DNA of 64,000 bases, from NCBI RefSeq assembly GCF_000001735.4, contig NC_003071.7, positions 6,875,151 through 6,939,150 of the forward strand, given 5' to 3'. This document shows positions 34,783 through 46,828 of the stretch, piece after piece. This stretch comes from Arabidopsis thaliana. Lineage: Eukaryota > Streptophyta > Magnoliopsida > Brassicales > Brassicaceae. The notes below the pieces were generated by a model. The model had not been told where the DNA came from. It did not search any database and saw nothing but the letters and a program-made list of their open reading frames with translations. Each line of letters opens with the position of its first letter. Position 1 is the first letter of the stretch. A program made the position numbers and the translations under genes.

Positions 34783-37700
34783 TTAAGATGAGGATTCAAA
34801 AATGTTGAGAATACTCATCTTCGACTTAAGATGTTCGAATTGGTTTGGGAACAGAGGTTTAGTCATGATATCTGCTACTTGATCTTCCGTGCGAACGTGT
34901 AACAACTTCAACTCACCATCATCTATCTTTTCTCGCACGGTGTGGCAATCAATCTCGATGTGCTTGGTCCGCTCATGGAAGACCGGATTGATTGCTATGT
35001 AAATCGCTGCTGTACTGTCTGAAAATAATATAGGAATTGTAGTAGCAGCAGTCAAAGACGCAAGCAAAGTATGTAACCATACTAACTCGCAAGTAGCAAG
35101 AGCGAGAGCTCTATATTCAGCCTCAGCTGATGACCGAGAAACCACATGTTGTTTCTTGGATCTCAATGATATAAGGGAATCACCGACGAACATAGTGAAA
35201 CCAGTAGTGGAATGACGACTATCAGGACAAGACGCCCAATCCGAGTCTGCAAATCCTTTCAAAGTAAGATCAGAAGAAGCAGAATAGAATAAGCCTTGAC
35301 CAACAGTGCCTTTAATGTATTGAAGAACTCTGTGAGCAGCCTGAAGATGTGCAGTCGTAGGTGCATAAGAGAATTGACATAACTTGTTCACCGCAAACGT
35401 GATATCTGGCCTAGTTATAGTCAAATACATCAACGTGCCAACAATTCGACGATACTGTTCTCTATCCTCAAGTAACTCACCATCAACTTTCATCAGTTTC
35501 AAATTTGGAACCATTGGAACTGAAACAAGTTTGCAATTTATCATACCAGTAGATGCCAACAACTCCAAAGCATATTTTCGCTGACACAATGAGATTCCTG
35601 CTTCAGTTCTAGTAATTTCCAATCCCAAAAAATACTTCAAATCTCCAAGATCTCTTAACTTGAAAAGATTCTGTAAATCCTGACTCAACTGTACTGCTGC
35701 TGCCTCATTAGTACTAGCAATGACAATATCATCAACATACACTAACACAACCACATACTCACCTCCACAATCTTTGAGAAACAATGTGTGATCTCCATGT
35801 GTTTTGAAGAATCTCAAACTGAGTAAAGATGCGGAAAATTTCTTAAACCATTGTCGAGAAGCCTGTTTCAAACCATAAATGGATCTTTTTAAACGACAAA
35901 CAACATTTGATGGTAAGATAATACCCTTTCTCTCAGCATATCCTTCAGGTAACTTCATGTATATTTCTTCCTCCAACTCCCCATTCAAGAAAGCATTAGA
36001 CACATCAAGCTGTTTCATAAACCATTTCTTAGAAGCAGAGATCTTTAACAGCAACTTGATCGTTGTCATCTTAGCAACTGGAGAAAAAGTATCCGTATAA
36101 TCTAGACCCTCCTTCTGAGTATAACCCTTAGCAACCAGTCTAGCCTTATACCTCTCAAGACTACCATCCGCCAAAAATTTCAAAGTAAACACTCATTTAC
36201 AACCCACTGCCTTCTTACCCTTTGGTAATGTTGTAATCTCCCATGTATTCGTAGATTCCATAGCACCAATCTCAACATCAACAGCTTCACACCATTCTTT
36301 AGTGCCCTGTGCCTCAGCAAAATTCGTGGGAATAGGAATTTTTGTGATATTATTGATATAACACATGTGAGATGGAGAAATTTGAGAGTAAGAGATAGTA
36401 GAAGATATAGGATATTTTTGATCAGATTGCATATTGTTGCAAACATAATCTGACAGATGAGTAGGAGGTTTCCTATCTCTCTGTGAAGAAATTTGTGGTG
36501 GTAGATCAGAAATTTGTGATGAAAGAGAAGAAAAAGAAGATTGTTGTTGAATACCTGAAGGCACAAGAACTAATGGTGTACACAACTTCAGAGAATCTGC
36601 TGACTTCTTAGTACCAGCCAAAGGAAACACCTCCTCAAGAAACACCACATTCCTAGAAATAAAAATGGCATTACTCTCCAAATCCATAAGTTTATAACCT
36701 TTATAACCAGACGAGTATCCCAAGAAGATACAAGCTTTTGATCGAGGCTGAAACTTATGTCTTTGCTTCGGTGATGTAGAACTGTAACATAAGCAACCAA
36801 ATGTTCTGAGCTGTCCATATTGGGGAGCAGTACCACTGAGAATCTCATAAGGAGTCTTATTTGAAAGAAGCTGTGAAGGTGTCCTGTTGATAAGGAAAAC
36901 AGCTGTTAAGACACATTCACCCCATAGAAAAAGTGGTACCTGAGATTGAAACATGAGAGCCCTTGCCACATTAAGAATGTGCTGATGTTTACGTTCTACA
37001 ACCGAGTTCTGTTCTGGAGTCTCTGGACAAGAATGAAAAGCCATAATCCCTTTCCGTTGATACAAACTTGTAAAACGCAGTTCTGGAGCATTGTCAGATC
37101 TTACAGCTTTCACTTTAACCTTATACTGATTCTCCACTTGCTGAATGAAATCATGAAATATTGTAAGAACTTCAGACTTAGTTTTGAGCAAATAAATCCA
37201 TGTTGCACGAGAATGATCATCAACGATTGTCAAGAAATATTGATAACCATCCACTGTTTCAACTGAGAAAGGCCCCCAAATATCAATGTGTAACATCTCA
37301 AAAATCTCATTACAAACATTATTCTGAGAAGGGAAAGACAACTTTCTGTGCTTAGCTAGATGACAAACATGACAATAATCGGATCCTTTATTCTTGTGTT
37401 TAGTAGTTCCCAATGATTCTGAAATAACATCCAGTCTTTGTAGAGAAGCATGTCTGAGTCTGTTATGCCACGTACTGATATCCACAACTGCATTCACTGA
37501 AACATTTGTATCTTCAACATCCATGACATAAAGATTAGCCACTCTCCTACCGTGACCAAGCATCCGGCCTTTGATAAGATCCTGAATTTCAAAAGCATGT
37601 TGATCAAATATCACTCTTGAACCAATATCATCTGTCAATGAACTTATACTAATCAGATTAAGACGAAATTCAGGTATGAACAAAACATTCTTGAGAAGAA

Positions 37701-39162
37701 TATCATCATTGAGTCTCAAAGTACCAACTCCACTAATCTTCATAGTGGGACCAGCTAGTTAATTCACTGAGCTCAAAACAGATGTATTCAAAGTCAAAAA
37801 CAGATCTCTATCATGTGAAACATGATGTGTAGCTCCTGAATCTATCACCCATGTTTTAGAGGAAAGAGTATGTTGAGCAACAGTCAAAATCCCAATAAAA
37901 CTATAGGTGGAAGGAGAGAAAGAAATACCAATGTTATCAGCTTGAGATGAGCTAGCTACTGCAGAATTACTGTGAGGTTGAGGCTGAAGTTGAGAGCTAA
38001 ACATAGCAATGAACTAGTGAAGTTGTTCTTTGCTCAGATTGCCCACCAAACTCTCCAGACCAGAATGAGTATCATCAGATTTTGTAGTAGCCAAAGCAAC
38101 ATTAGCAACAACAGACTTTGGTTTTTGTGTTTTATCACCAACCTTATCCTTAGGAGTAAAGCCTGGAGGAAAACCATGCTTCTTATAGCATCTCTCTGCA
38201 ATGTGACCAACCCTATTATAGAAAGAACACATCGGTCTCCCCTTATTAGGACAATTCTGAACATAGCAGATAGTAGGATCAATGATATTAGCAACAGTGA
38301 CTTCAGACACTTGGAAAGCAACTGGTGGAGCAACCACATTTGAAAATCCTTGTTGACTATTGTCTTGATCCACAATGTGATACACCTCTGCTAAACTCGG
38401 AAGTATCTTCTTAGCAATAACCTGTCTGCGAATAATAGCATAAGATTCATTCAAACCAGCTAAAAACTTCACTATCTTAGCTCTTTCTGCCTTCTGTTGC
38501 AGACGAAGAGCTTTACCACATGTACAAGGATCATCCAACTCCTCTGTACTATTCAATTGATCCCACAATGTCTTGAGACGAGTATAGTACTCGGACAAAG
38601 ACAAAGTACTTTGACGCAAATCCTGAATCTCTTGAGTAAGATTATATGTACGTGGAAGATTAGTCATATTGAATCGACTATTGAGATCACGCCATATATC
38701 CGAAACATCATTCATACGAAGAATACTCCTGTAAATCTGAGGAGACATAGAATTGAGAAGCCAAGATTTCACCATGGTATTGCATCTAGACCATAGACGA
38801 AAGTTCTTATCCGTTTCTAAAGGACGAGGCAGAGTTCAATCTATGAATCCAGATTTGTTCTTAGCATCTAACGAAATGAGCATTGCAACATTCCAATCTC
38901 CATAGTTCGTTTCATCAAGACGATGAGAGATGATATTCAAACATGGATGATCGGCGCTGTGCAAGAAGAACGGTGATTGAGTCGGATCCGTTGATTCCGG
39001 TGAAACGATGACTCGCGAAGCTCCAGTAGTCTTAGATCGAGCAACTGGAGGAGAATTCGGAGGAGAATCATCAATGCCGGTGGATCGCGACTGTTTGCGA
39101 GCTGAACTTGTTCCTGACTTCGATCGAGTTGATTTCCGCGTCACTCGAGCTACTGTCACCAT
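34783..39162 (-). pseudogene. Copia gag-pol polyprotein, interrupted by four stop codons
   Basis: From ATG 39162 to the stop at 34783 every open segment is in one reading frame. It is broken only by stop codons at 38836-38838, 38014-38016, 37759-37761 and 36193-36195. In order: a copia gag domain (ETNYGDWNVAML, then SRFNMTNLPRTYNL); a zinc knuckle whose second Cys is Tyr; a protease WVIDSGATHHV; an integrase HHCC zinc finger and DDE core ([23 protein letters not shown]); a reverse transcriptase with [10 protein letters not shown]; and an RNase H ([19 protein letters not shown]). The 5'-most stop lies in gag, so no full product is expected. It is not a host gene. Confidence 0.93.
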
Positions 39163-39265
39163 TGGATCTTGAGCTTGAGCAATGGAGAAGACGATTCTGA
39201 GCTTGAAAACGGAGAAATCAGATCGAGTAACCAATGAAATTTGAGCTTGGATGGCTCTGATACCA

Positions 39266-39436
39266 TATTACGATTGAGAGAGAAGAGAAAATTTGTTAGA
39301 CATAGAAGAAGATATTTTCTCATTAACTCTGTAAAATGTATATGTACAAGTATATATACTATGATTATACAACCGGTTAACATAACCGAAATACATAATG
39401 AACTAAACCACATAAATAAACCAACACTCTCTAATA
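39266..39436 (-). repeat. Copia copy 1, 5' LTR
   Basis: 171 bases, partner of 34605-34775. The tRNA-primer site lies immediately inside at 39253-39265. It ends at TAATA, followed by TTTGA. Confidence 0.94.
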
Positions 39437-39441
39437 TTTGA

Positions 39442-42400
39442 GTTTAATAAATCCTCTTGACATATATATTCCCTTAAAATAATGGAATAATGCAATGGTT
39501 CTAAAGATCCTTAAAATAATGGAACATTGCTAATTTGCAATGGTTCTAAGATTCTAGGCTCTAAAAAAATTCACTTTTTAAAAAAACAAATCTTATACAT
39601 GACACGATTTTTTGTAAACAGTTTTTCTTTATACATATCATAAATTTTCTTTGTACATAACGTGAACCACACTTAGAAGTATATTATTTGTACACTCACA
39701 AGATTCACTCATTATTTAATTAGATTAAAAATAGAGAAATTTCTCGAGCTACTACACTTTTAAGTGTTTTTTTTTCTTTCAAACATATATATATTTTAAT
39801 CACAATCACTAAAGATATTTCTCATGTGTTACATTAGGGAAAAAAAAAAAATATACTTCTTTTGCTCACTAAAAATTGGTAACAACCCAAATTATCAGAA
39901 ATTTGATTTATAAAGTGTTATTGTTTTATTTTGCAGGTTGAAGATGCTACAATGAAATTCCAAAACTGCCAAAAAAAAAAAACACTTGCACTGAGGTTTA
40001 TTTGGAAGGCTACGACTCAGTTTTTCTAAACCTGAAGAGATATGTCCAAATAATATCCTTTAATATCAAGTGTTAAAAGATTTTGAGTCAAAAGAGATTA
40101 TGTGGAGGTCGAATCATTTGGCATGGTTGTTAGTCCTTTGCAGCAAAAGCAATGCCCTTCTCGATGTTAGCTTTCAGTTTGAGCCTCCAATGTTTTTTCC
40201 TCATACTTGGTGATTCTGTGGAGGTCTGACTCAATCACCTCATCATTTTCTTTATTCTCGATCTTGGTCCTTGAGACAAAGTAAAAAAGATCAAGGACTG
40301 TAGACGCTACAAAAACAAACTCATAGACCTGAAAAATGATCTCACAAATTAGGCATTGCCATGATTTGAGTAAATGTACCCCCACCCCACATCATTAGAG
40401 ATTTGGCATTTTGAATCAAAGGTAAGTAGATCTTTCCTACACCTAGAATATATGGTTCATTATGTTTAGTTTCATCTTTATAAACATTTGTTATTGTTTT
40501 TGGTTTAAAGACTTTAGAGAATATTTAAAAAAATTGATGGGTTGGTTACTCTTATCGGAACGTGATGAACTCATCCTTTTGATCAAAAGTTGTGTTGAAA
40601 GGCTTTGAGGGTTTATATATTATATAGATGATGTAAACTGATTTTTGATAGTTAATTATTTTTTATTTTTTTTACTTGATATCCTCAACAACCTAGCAAT
40701 CATAATGCTAAACAAGAATTTGAAGTTTGAAATCCAGTGATTTTGATGATATCAAAATACTACTAGATAACTTTTTGTGTGTCTTGTCGAATATACTCTT
40801 TTGCACTTTTGCTAAATTCGTCTATTATTCGAGATATTTATTATAAATGGAAAAAGTTACATGGGTATGCCATTGATCTTAAGATCAGTTGAATGTATTA
40901 GAGAGGATATTTTAAATTTTAACTCTTACATATACAGATAAACATGCGGGTTGTTTTAAACCGGTAGTCTGATCCGATAATTCGCATTATAATCTCAGGC
41001 GTTCGTTGACTAATTCTAGTAAACTCTTGACCACATATTTTGAGTTCATTGTTTATATAACATCAATGTATGATTATACTCAGGAGAAAATATATAAAGA
41101 GAAGATATCAGTAAAGGTGAGGGACTAAGGGTTAGTCCGCTAAACGAGTAACTGAATATGCGGAATGATAGATGTGATTGGGAATGCATCAAATGACATA
41201 ACAAGTTTCAGTAAACTGCATCAACCATTTAGAGGATTTCCTTTAGTGCATCTTTGCCAAATTCTTATCTTTAGTTGTAAATAAAAAGGTTGTCGTATGA
41301 GACTTTCTTGGTCTTTCTCCTGATTACTCTTATGTTCAAATATAGCTTCTTATTTATTTTCTAGGGAACACTAGGTTTCTATTGACCTTAATTCCCCATT
41401 GCAAAAAGGTATGACGTACTCTGTTTTTAAATTACAAAGTTTTGTTTATTTTCTAAATTAAGATTTTTAAACACTTTTCTCACTGATATAAACAATGTAG
41501 TGTTATAAATTAGTGTGGCTGTTAGACTAAGATATTGTTGGTTAGGTATGAGTTAATTTAACATTTATTGAACAAATTGTTGCAAACATATTATGTTTTA
41601 ACTTCTCAGCATAATTGGTGAGTACGATTTGGTCATAATACCAATCCAACTAATTTCAGTCTCACCTTACATTCTACATGTAAAGGGCATCCTTTTAAGT
41701 AATGAAATTTCATGTCTTAAAACCTATCCATTGGAAATTTTAATTGTTTTTCATTAAAAACTAACAATTTTTATTATTATTATAAGAAGCTCTTTTTATT
41801 CTTCTTGTATTCTCTCTTTCTTGTGATTTTGTCATCTCTCTTTGGAATATATCTAGATTCAAAATGCTAGTTGTCACATTTCTTTCAACTTGTAAGTCTT
41901 TGATTTTCTCCTTTAACACAAAAAACTAATAATATAATTCAGAGCAAATCCTCTTATATGTGATTAAACTAGTTTCTAATTCCAAATAAAATGCAGATAA
42001 ACAACACACAAAATCAGTTCATTTTCCTCCACTTCTTCCTTCTCTACTAGTCATTCTCAAGTTAAATGGAGACTGAAAATACACAAATCAAAATGAAGAT
42101 TTTTTTTTTTCTTTTCGGATTTATCTTATTAAACAAGTGCACAAAACAAAAGTTGAACAGAAACAAATTACAAGAAATTAGTTCATAAGTCAATCTGAAT
42201 TTTCTTCAGTTTCATATGAATATATGATGCCACGTTAACCGATACAACCGAAGGTTATATTGAGTAAGTTTTTTATTTTACGGGATTAACCAGCATTTAC
42301 AAAAGTAGACAATTCGAAGAAAAATTCTTTAAATCCTTTTCAATATTAGTGTACGTGATAGTAGTAGCTAGCGAGCTAACCCACCAACCCGCATGCAAAA

Positions 42401-42888
42401 ATGAAAAATTCATCAAACCTGCAATCTATCAGATTTGCCACTCGCTTTTAAATGGATCTAAAATCTTAAGTCCATTCTCACCAAAATGGACTCGACCTGC
42501 CTGGTTTGGCCCGTTAAGACTTCTTAGAGGCCATATATTTAGCTAGTTTGATCGTTAACTTTGTTCACCTAAGAAAATATCTTTATTAACGAATAAGATA
42601 TGGCAAATATGTAGATTCTAGGATACCATCATAAACGGCCTTAATGCACAAGAGAAGAAGCATAACAACAACTCTGTTTTTGAAGTTTTAAAATCTTTTA
42701 TGGACCAAAAAGATGTTATAAACTGTTACTACACAAACTTTGTACGATTCTTCTTAATTTGAGGAGTTAATGCCACTACGATACGTTGCCCTCCCTTTCT
42801 TTTTCTTCTTCTTCTGTCTTCCTCAAATTTTGTTATCTTCAGTTTTCCTCATGACGTGATTCATTTAAAGACTTCACTCTCTCTAAAA
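39442..42888. other. Intergenic, no supported gene
   Basis: About 3.4 kb of AT-rich DNA downstream of PEX3. A 72-codon minus-strand frame at 40167-40385 (contains YFVSRTKIENKENDEVIE) could be a relic exon, but I recognise no family. A plus-strand segment near 42349-42546 has no ATG start or domain. The last part is the probable PEX3 3' UTR. Confidence 0.4.
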
Positions 42889-45114
42889 TTAGTAGCCTTG
42901 GAACATTGGAGGTGGTGGTGAAGCATATTGGTGGCCGATGAATGGTGGAATGATGAATTCCTCACTTGGCGGTGGTGCTTCTACTGTCTGTGAGGGTGTT
43001 CGTGGTGGAGGAGAGTTGACCGGTGTTTGTGTTGGTGGTGAACTCATCTTTGGTGGTAAAAGTGGAGGAGAGTAGACTGGTGGTGGTGGTGGTGACTTTA
43101 CTGGCGGCGGAGGTGGAGAATATACTGGTGGTGGTGGGGAATATACTGGCGGTGGAGGGGAGTGGACAGGTGGTGGTGGAGAGAACACTGGTGGAGGTGG
43201 TGAATGGACCGGCGGTGGTGGCGGTGGAGAATAGACTGGTGGTGGAGGAGAGTGGACTGGAGGCGGTGGTGAATGGACTGGCGGTGGAGGAGAATGTACG
43301 GGCGGTGGCGGTGGAGAATAAACTGGTGGTGGAGGTGAATGGACTGGTGGCGGTGGAGAATGTACCGGTGGGGGCGGTGAATGGACTGGCGGTGGTGGAG
43401 AATGCACTGGCGGTGGAGGAGAGTGTACTGGCGGTGGAGGTGAATGCACCGGAGGTGGTGGTGGTGGAGAATAAACCGGTGGTGGGGGCGGTGGAGAATA
43501 TACTGGTGGTGGGGGCGGTGGAGAATATACTGGTGGTGGTGGTGGTGAGTGAATAGGTGACGGAGGTGGGGGAGAGTGAACAGGAGGTGGAGGTGGACTA
43601 CGCCGGAACTTCACAGGTGACTGATCATATGGATCATTTGGTTGCGGTGACTCTTTCGGTGGTTGTGGTTTGTGAACCGGTGATGGAGTTGAATGGACTG
43701 GTGGTGAGGTAGGAGGAGACGAAGCTGGCGGTGGAGAGTGAACCACATGGTGATGTGGTTGTTGTGGTGGAGGCGGGCTACGCCGAAACTTCACTGGAGA
43801 CTGATTATATGGGTCATTTGGTTGTGGTGATTCTTTTGGTGGTTGTGGTTTATGAACTGGCCTAGTTGGCACAGGTGATGGAGACTTCGACGGTGTAGCT
43901 TGGCTAGAACCACCAGCACACTTGTCCTTACTACAATCAACTGGACGGCTAATCACCACAGCACATTCCTTGGCCGATCGTTGCTTAGGCCGATCTGGCA
44001 AGCAGTTGCGTGTATCATCCAATGCAATCTGCTTCTGACTACCTGGAACACATGAATCACCTTGTCCGTTGAAGTAATTGTAGGCGTACGTCAAGTTAAC
44101 CAATTTAGGCAACTTGCATATATTCTCTGGTATGAACCCGGTGAGTTTATTCCCAGAGATATCAAACTCTTCCATACTGGTAAGCCCGACAAAGCTTGGA
44201 GGTAGAACACCAGTGAAGGAGTTCATGCTAGCGTCAAACACGTTCACATTGGCTAGCTTCCCAATCTCTGACGGGAAACAACCGCCAAGACTGTTGTCCT
44301 TAAAGATAATCTCGTTGAGATTCTTCATGTTTCCAATACTTCTAGGGATACAACCGCTAAATTTGTTGTGAGCAAAGGTCACAACGGAGGCTGATGATTC
44401 TCCGAGGGAATCAGGAATGGTAGACGTGAATCTGTTGTTGTTCAGGAAAATGGCGTCGAGATCCTTTTTGAAAAGCTCAGGAGGGACTTGACCTTCGAAA
44501 TCATTGTATCTGACGTCAATGAACTTAACAGCCGGCCACGAGAGGACAACAGAAGGGAAAGGTCCGACAAACCGGTTGTTGCTGACATCAAACTCGTGCA
44601 TTAGGCTCAACTTCTCGAAACTCTTAGGTATGATACCACAGAACCGGTTTGAATTCAAATGAAACATCGCAACATCTGTCATCAAACCAAGTTCAGCCGG
44701 TAAATGCCCTGCGATATCCGCACCATTCAAATCAACCCCCGCCACAACCGCGACGTCAGGATCATCAAGAGCCGGGGCACAGAACACACCCGTATAGCCA
44801 CACACATGAGGGCCATGCCAGTTTCCTGTGGTGTTAAACGGGTCTGAATACACCGCCTTTTTCCAGGCTTGGAGAGCAATATACGCTCTCTTAAGCCTAT
44901 GGTTTGCAAATGTCACCTTAAGATCAACCTCATACTCAATATCATCAGGAAGTTCACCATTTTCAGGTAACGTCAAGAGCTGTCGCTGTGCAATAAATGA
45001 AACTTCTGCATCGGTGAGTGCTAAAACAACAGAAGAGAAGAAGAAGAAGAAGAAAGAAAAGAATAAGAAGAGGAAGCAGCCAAAGGGCGAGAAAGAAAAT
45101 GGAGGTTTAGTCAT
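42889..45114 (-). CDS. PEX3: Pollen-type leucine-rich repeat extensin (PEX3-like)
   Basis: A single-exon gene of 741 residues from the ATG at 45114 (MTKPPFSFSPFG). The upstream frame to 45222 lacks a signal peptide at its start and is not needed. A hydrophobic signal peptide covers residues ~10-32 (FLFLFFSFFFFFFSSVVLA). A Cys-bordered LRR domain spans ~85-400 (WHGPHVCGYTGVFC, then NNRFTSTIPDSLG-type repeats, closing at CVPGSQKQ). From ~440 to the end is an extensin domain of Ser-Pro3-5 repeats with Tyr/His (SPPPPPVYSPPPPPP). It would be secreted, hydroxyproline-glycosylated and cross-linked in the wall. The LRR part is expected to bind RALF peptides, as known for pollen LRX/PEX proteins controlling pollen-tube wall integrity. 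No frame damage. The repeat length may vary between accessions. Confidence 0.95.
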   Translation of the reverse strand: MTKPPFSFSPFGCFLFLFFSFFFFFFSSVVLALTDAEVSFIAQRQLLTLPENGELPDDIEYEVDLKVTFANHRLKRAYIALQAWKKAVYSDPFNTTGNWHGPHVCGYTGVFCAPALDDPDVAVVAGVDLNGADIAGHLPAELGLMTDVAMFHLNSNRFCGIIPKSFEKLSLMHEFDVSNNRFVGPFPSVVLSWPAVKFIDVRYNDFEGQVPPELFKKDLDAIFLNNNRFTSTIPDSLGESSASVVTFAHNKFSGCIPRSIGNMKNLNEIIFKDNSLGGCFPSEIGKLANVNVFDASMNSFTGVLPPSFVGLTSMEEFDISGNKLTGFIPENICKLPKLVNLTYAYNYFNGQGDSCVPGSQKQIALDDTRNCLPDRPKQRSAKECAVVISRPVDCSKDKCAGGSSQATPSKSPSPVPTRPVHKPQPPKESPQPNDPYNQSPVKFRRSPPPPQQPHHHVVHSPPPASSPPTSPPVHSTPSPVHKPQPPKESPQPNDPYDQSPVKFRRSPPPPPVHSPPPPSPIHSPPPPPVYSPPPPPPVYSPPPPPPVYSPPPPPPVHSPPPPVHSPPPPVHSPPPPVHSPPPPVHSPPPPVHSPPPPVYSPPPPPVHSPPPPVHSPPPPVHSPPPPVYSPPPPPPVHSPPPPVFSPPPPVHSPPPPVYSPPPPVYSPPPPPVKSPPPPPVYSPPLLPPKMSSPPTQTPVNSPPPRTPSQTVEAPPPSEEFIIPPFIGHQYASPPPPMFQGY

Positions 45115-45320
45115 GACTTGGAACAAAACCTTGGAAAATACCCAAGGGCTGCTTATAGATATGGGGCATAGAAAAGGTTTCGATGAAAACACCAAAGGGT
45201 TATTATTAATAATGTCAAACAATTTTCATCTTTGCATCACCAAACAAATCTTTTCCCTATATTTAGAAAACTCTTGTTTTCCTTTCAAAGATTTAGCTTC
45301 ACATCCGGAGAACAAACATC

Positions 45321-46045
45321 ATCAAGAATAGAAATCTCTTCGTAAACCAAATAACCACGTAGTACTATAATAGGCACACGACAATAAAAACAAACTCAAC
45401 ATTCGCGAACATCAAGCAATAACAACCACATTTCTATGGCAATATGTATCACATATTAGCAAAGAGACAATATATGATCTAAAGCACAACCAAGAACTAT
45501 AATTACATATAAATGTGATAAGAAACAACTTTCTAAAGGTAGTACCGTAGTAATCCACTTCCGTTATCAAGAACAGAAATCTCTTCGTAAACCAAAACCG
45601 CGTAGTACTATAATAGGCACACGACATTAAAAACAAACTCAACATTGGCGAACATCAAGCAATAAAACCACATTTCTCTGGCAATATGATCACATCTTAA
45701 CAAAGAGACATTATATAATCTAAAGCAAAACCAAGAACTATAATTACATATAAATGTGATAAGAAAACAACTTTCTATAGGTCGTACCGTAGTAATCCAC
45801 TTCAGTTATCAAGAATAGAAATCTCTTCGTAAACCAAAACCGCGTAGTACTATAATAGGCACACAGCATTAAACAAATTCAACATTGGCGAACATCAAGT
45901 AATAACAACCACATTTCTATGGCAATATGATCACATCTTAACAAAAGATAGACTACATGAACTAAAGCAAAACCAAGAACTATATTTACATATAACTGTG
46001 ATAAGATAACAACTTTCTAAAGGTACCGTAATCCGTAATCCGCTT
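45321..46045. repeat. Three tandem ~243-bp repeats between MEE14 stop and PEX3
   Basis: Units start at 45321, 45566 and 45808 (atcaagaa.agaaatctcttcg) with periods of 245 and 242 bases. The third unit runs up to the MEE14 stop codon at 46046. Units share blocks such as gtagtactataataggcaca and aactataattacatataaa and differ by scattered changes and small indels. The array forms the MEE14 3' flank and nearly all of the PEX3 upstream region (PEX3 starts at 45114). Confidence 0.93.
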
Positions 46046-46828
46046 TCAGTCGGTTTCGTGGTCAGGAGCGTGAGAGAACCAAGCAGGGATAGTTCCTTTA
46101 CTTCTAAGCAATCTAGTGAAAGCTGAATCCGGCATTTTCGATTTCTCTTCTTCCTCCAACTCTTGTTCAGATTTTGGTAAACCATCAGGAATATGAATGT
46201 GCAAATTCATTCCTTTCTCTCTATCTGATTCTTCTCCTACATGTAAACCATTCTTGGTTTTGTTATCTTTCTCCATTGAAGCAACTCCATGTAAACACCC
46301 GATTAACGATTTCAAACCACCTGTTTGCAAAATCAAATTCTCAACTTCAACCTTTGGCTTCTCTCTCTGCAATCACATAACCAAATCTAGTCACTATCAC
46401 TAAATTCTTTGGATTCTCAAATTGAAAAAAAAAACTATAGAATTACTTACTTCGAGATCTTTGAGTTCAAAGTAAGCTCTCCAGCAACTGTAAGAGTCAT
46501 CACCTTCAAGCGTCGAACAGTAATCTGAAATCAAAATCAAACATGATTCGTTGATACTCTTATCTGAATCAGTGTTCGTCTATGTATAGGAAGTGAATGA
46601 AATTGTTGTACCTGAGAGTTCGGATTCGGCTTTTTCAATAAGTGGCGGATCTTGAAGAATCCGGTCGAATTTTCCGCGGCTGAAGAGTTCAAGCTTAGGT
46701 ACGTCTCTGGTGCTTGAACAACGAACCACCGGGAAGGATCTCGCCAGGAAACAAGGCCGTGAGACGAATTTGGTGTCGTTAAACTCAATTGGGAGATGAA
46801 ACGAACGAAGAGTCACTGATTTTATCAT
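46046..46828 (-). CDS. MEE14: MEE14 / CCG-binding protein 1 (CBP1)
   Basis: Three exons, 46612-46828, 46451-46524 and 46046-46366, give 203 residues with consistent phases. The N-terminus (MIKSVTLRSF, FLARSFPVVRCSS) is basic and Ser-rich, like an organelle-targeting or disordered segment. The middle holds YCSTLEGDDSYSCWRAYFEL and the C-terminus is acidic and Glu-rich (EQELEEEEKSKMPDS), ending GTIPAWFSHAPDHETD. I recognise it as MEE14, also described as CBP1. CBP1 links CCG and Mediator-associated transcription in the central cell and is needed for pollen-tube attraction (established knowledge). The family has no known enzymatic motif. It shares strand and a short repeat-filled spacer with PEX3. 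Confidence 0.9.

Larger units (their letters stand above)
34605..39436 (-). mobile_element. Full-length Ty1/copia retrotransposon, copy 1
   Basis: The element is 4832 bases with two 171-base LTRs and a perfect 5-base target duplication, TTTGA (34600-34604 and 39437-39441). Just inside the 5' LTR is the primer-binding site TGGTATCAGAGCC, complementary to initiator tRNA-Met. A purine tract (AAGGGGG) precedes the 3' LTR. The domain order gag, protease, integrase, reverse transcriptase, RNase H defines copia. LTR ends are TA...TA rather than TG...CA. By my hand alignment the two LTRs differ at about 10 of 171 positions, so the insertion is a few million years old. Confidence 0.95.

Noticed and set aside
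36193-37743. 516-codon integrase-containing ORF as a domesticated host gene
   Set aside because: It is one segment of an intact-order copia polyprotein between LTRs with a target duplication, and it lacks its own promoter context.
40167-40385. 72-codon minus-strand ORF as a gene
   Set aside because: No recognisable family and no supporting exons. Kept only as a remark in the intergenic entry.
43023-43556. Long Val/Gly-rich plus-strand ORF (177 codons)
   Set aside because: It is the antisense of the PEX3 Ser-Pro repeats. The composition is explained entirely by the extensin codons on the other strand.
42900-43620. CRISPR-like or satellite periodicity
   Set aside because: The periodicity is amino-acid repeats of an extensin domain in an open reading frame, and the genome is a plant nuclear genome.
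45115-45222. Upstream extension of PEX3 by 36 residues
   Set aside because: The extension lacks an N-terminal signal peptide and would place the strong signal sequence inside the protein. The ATG at 45114 fits the family.
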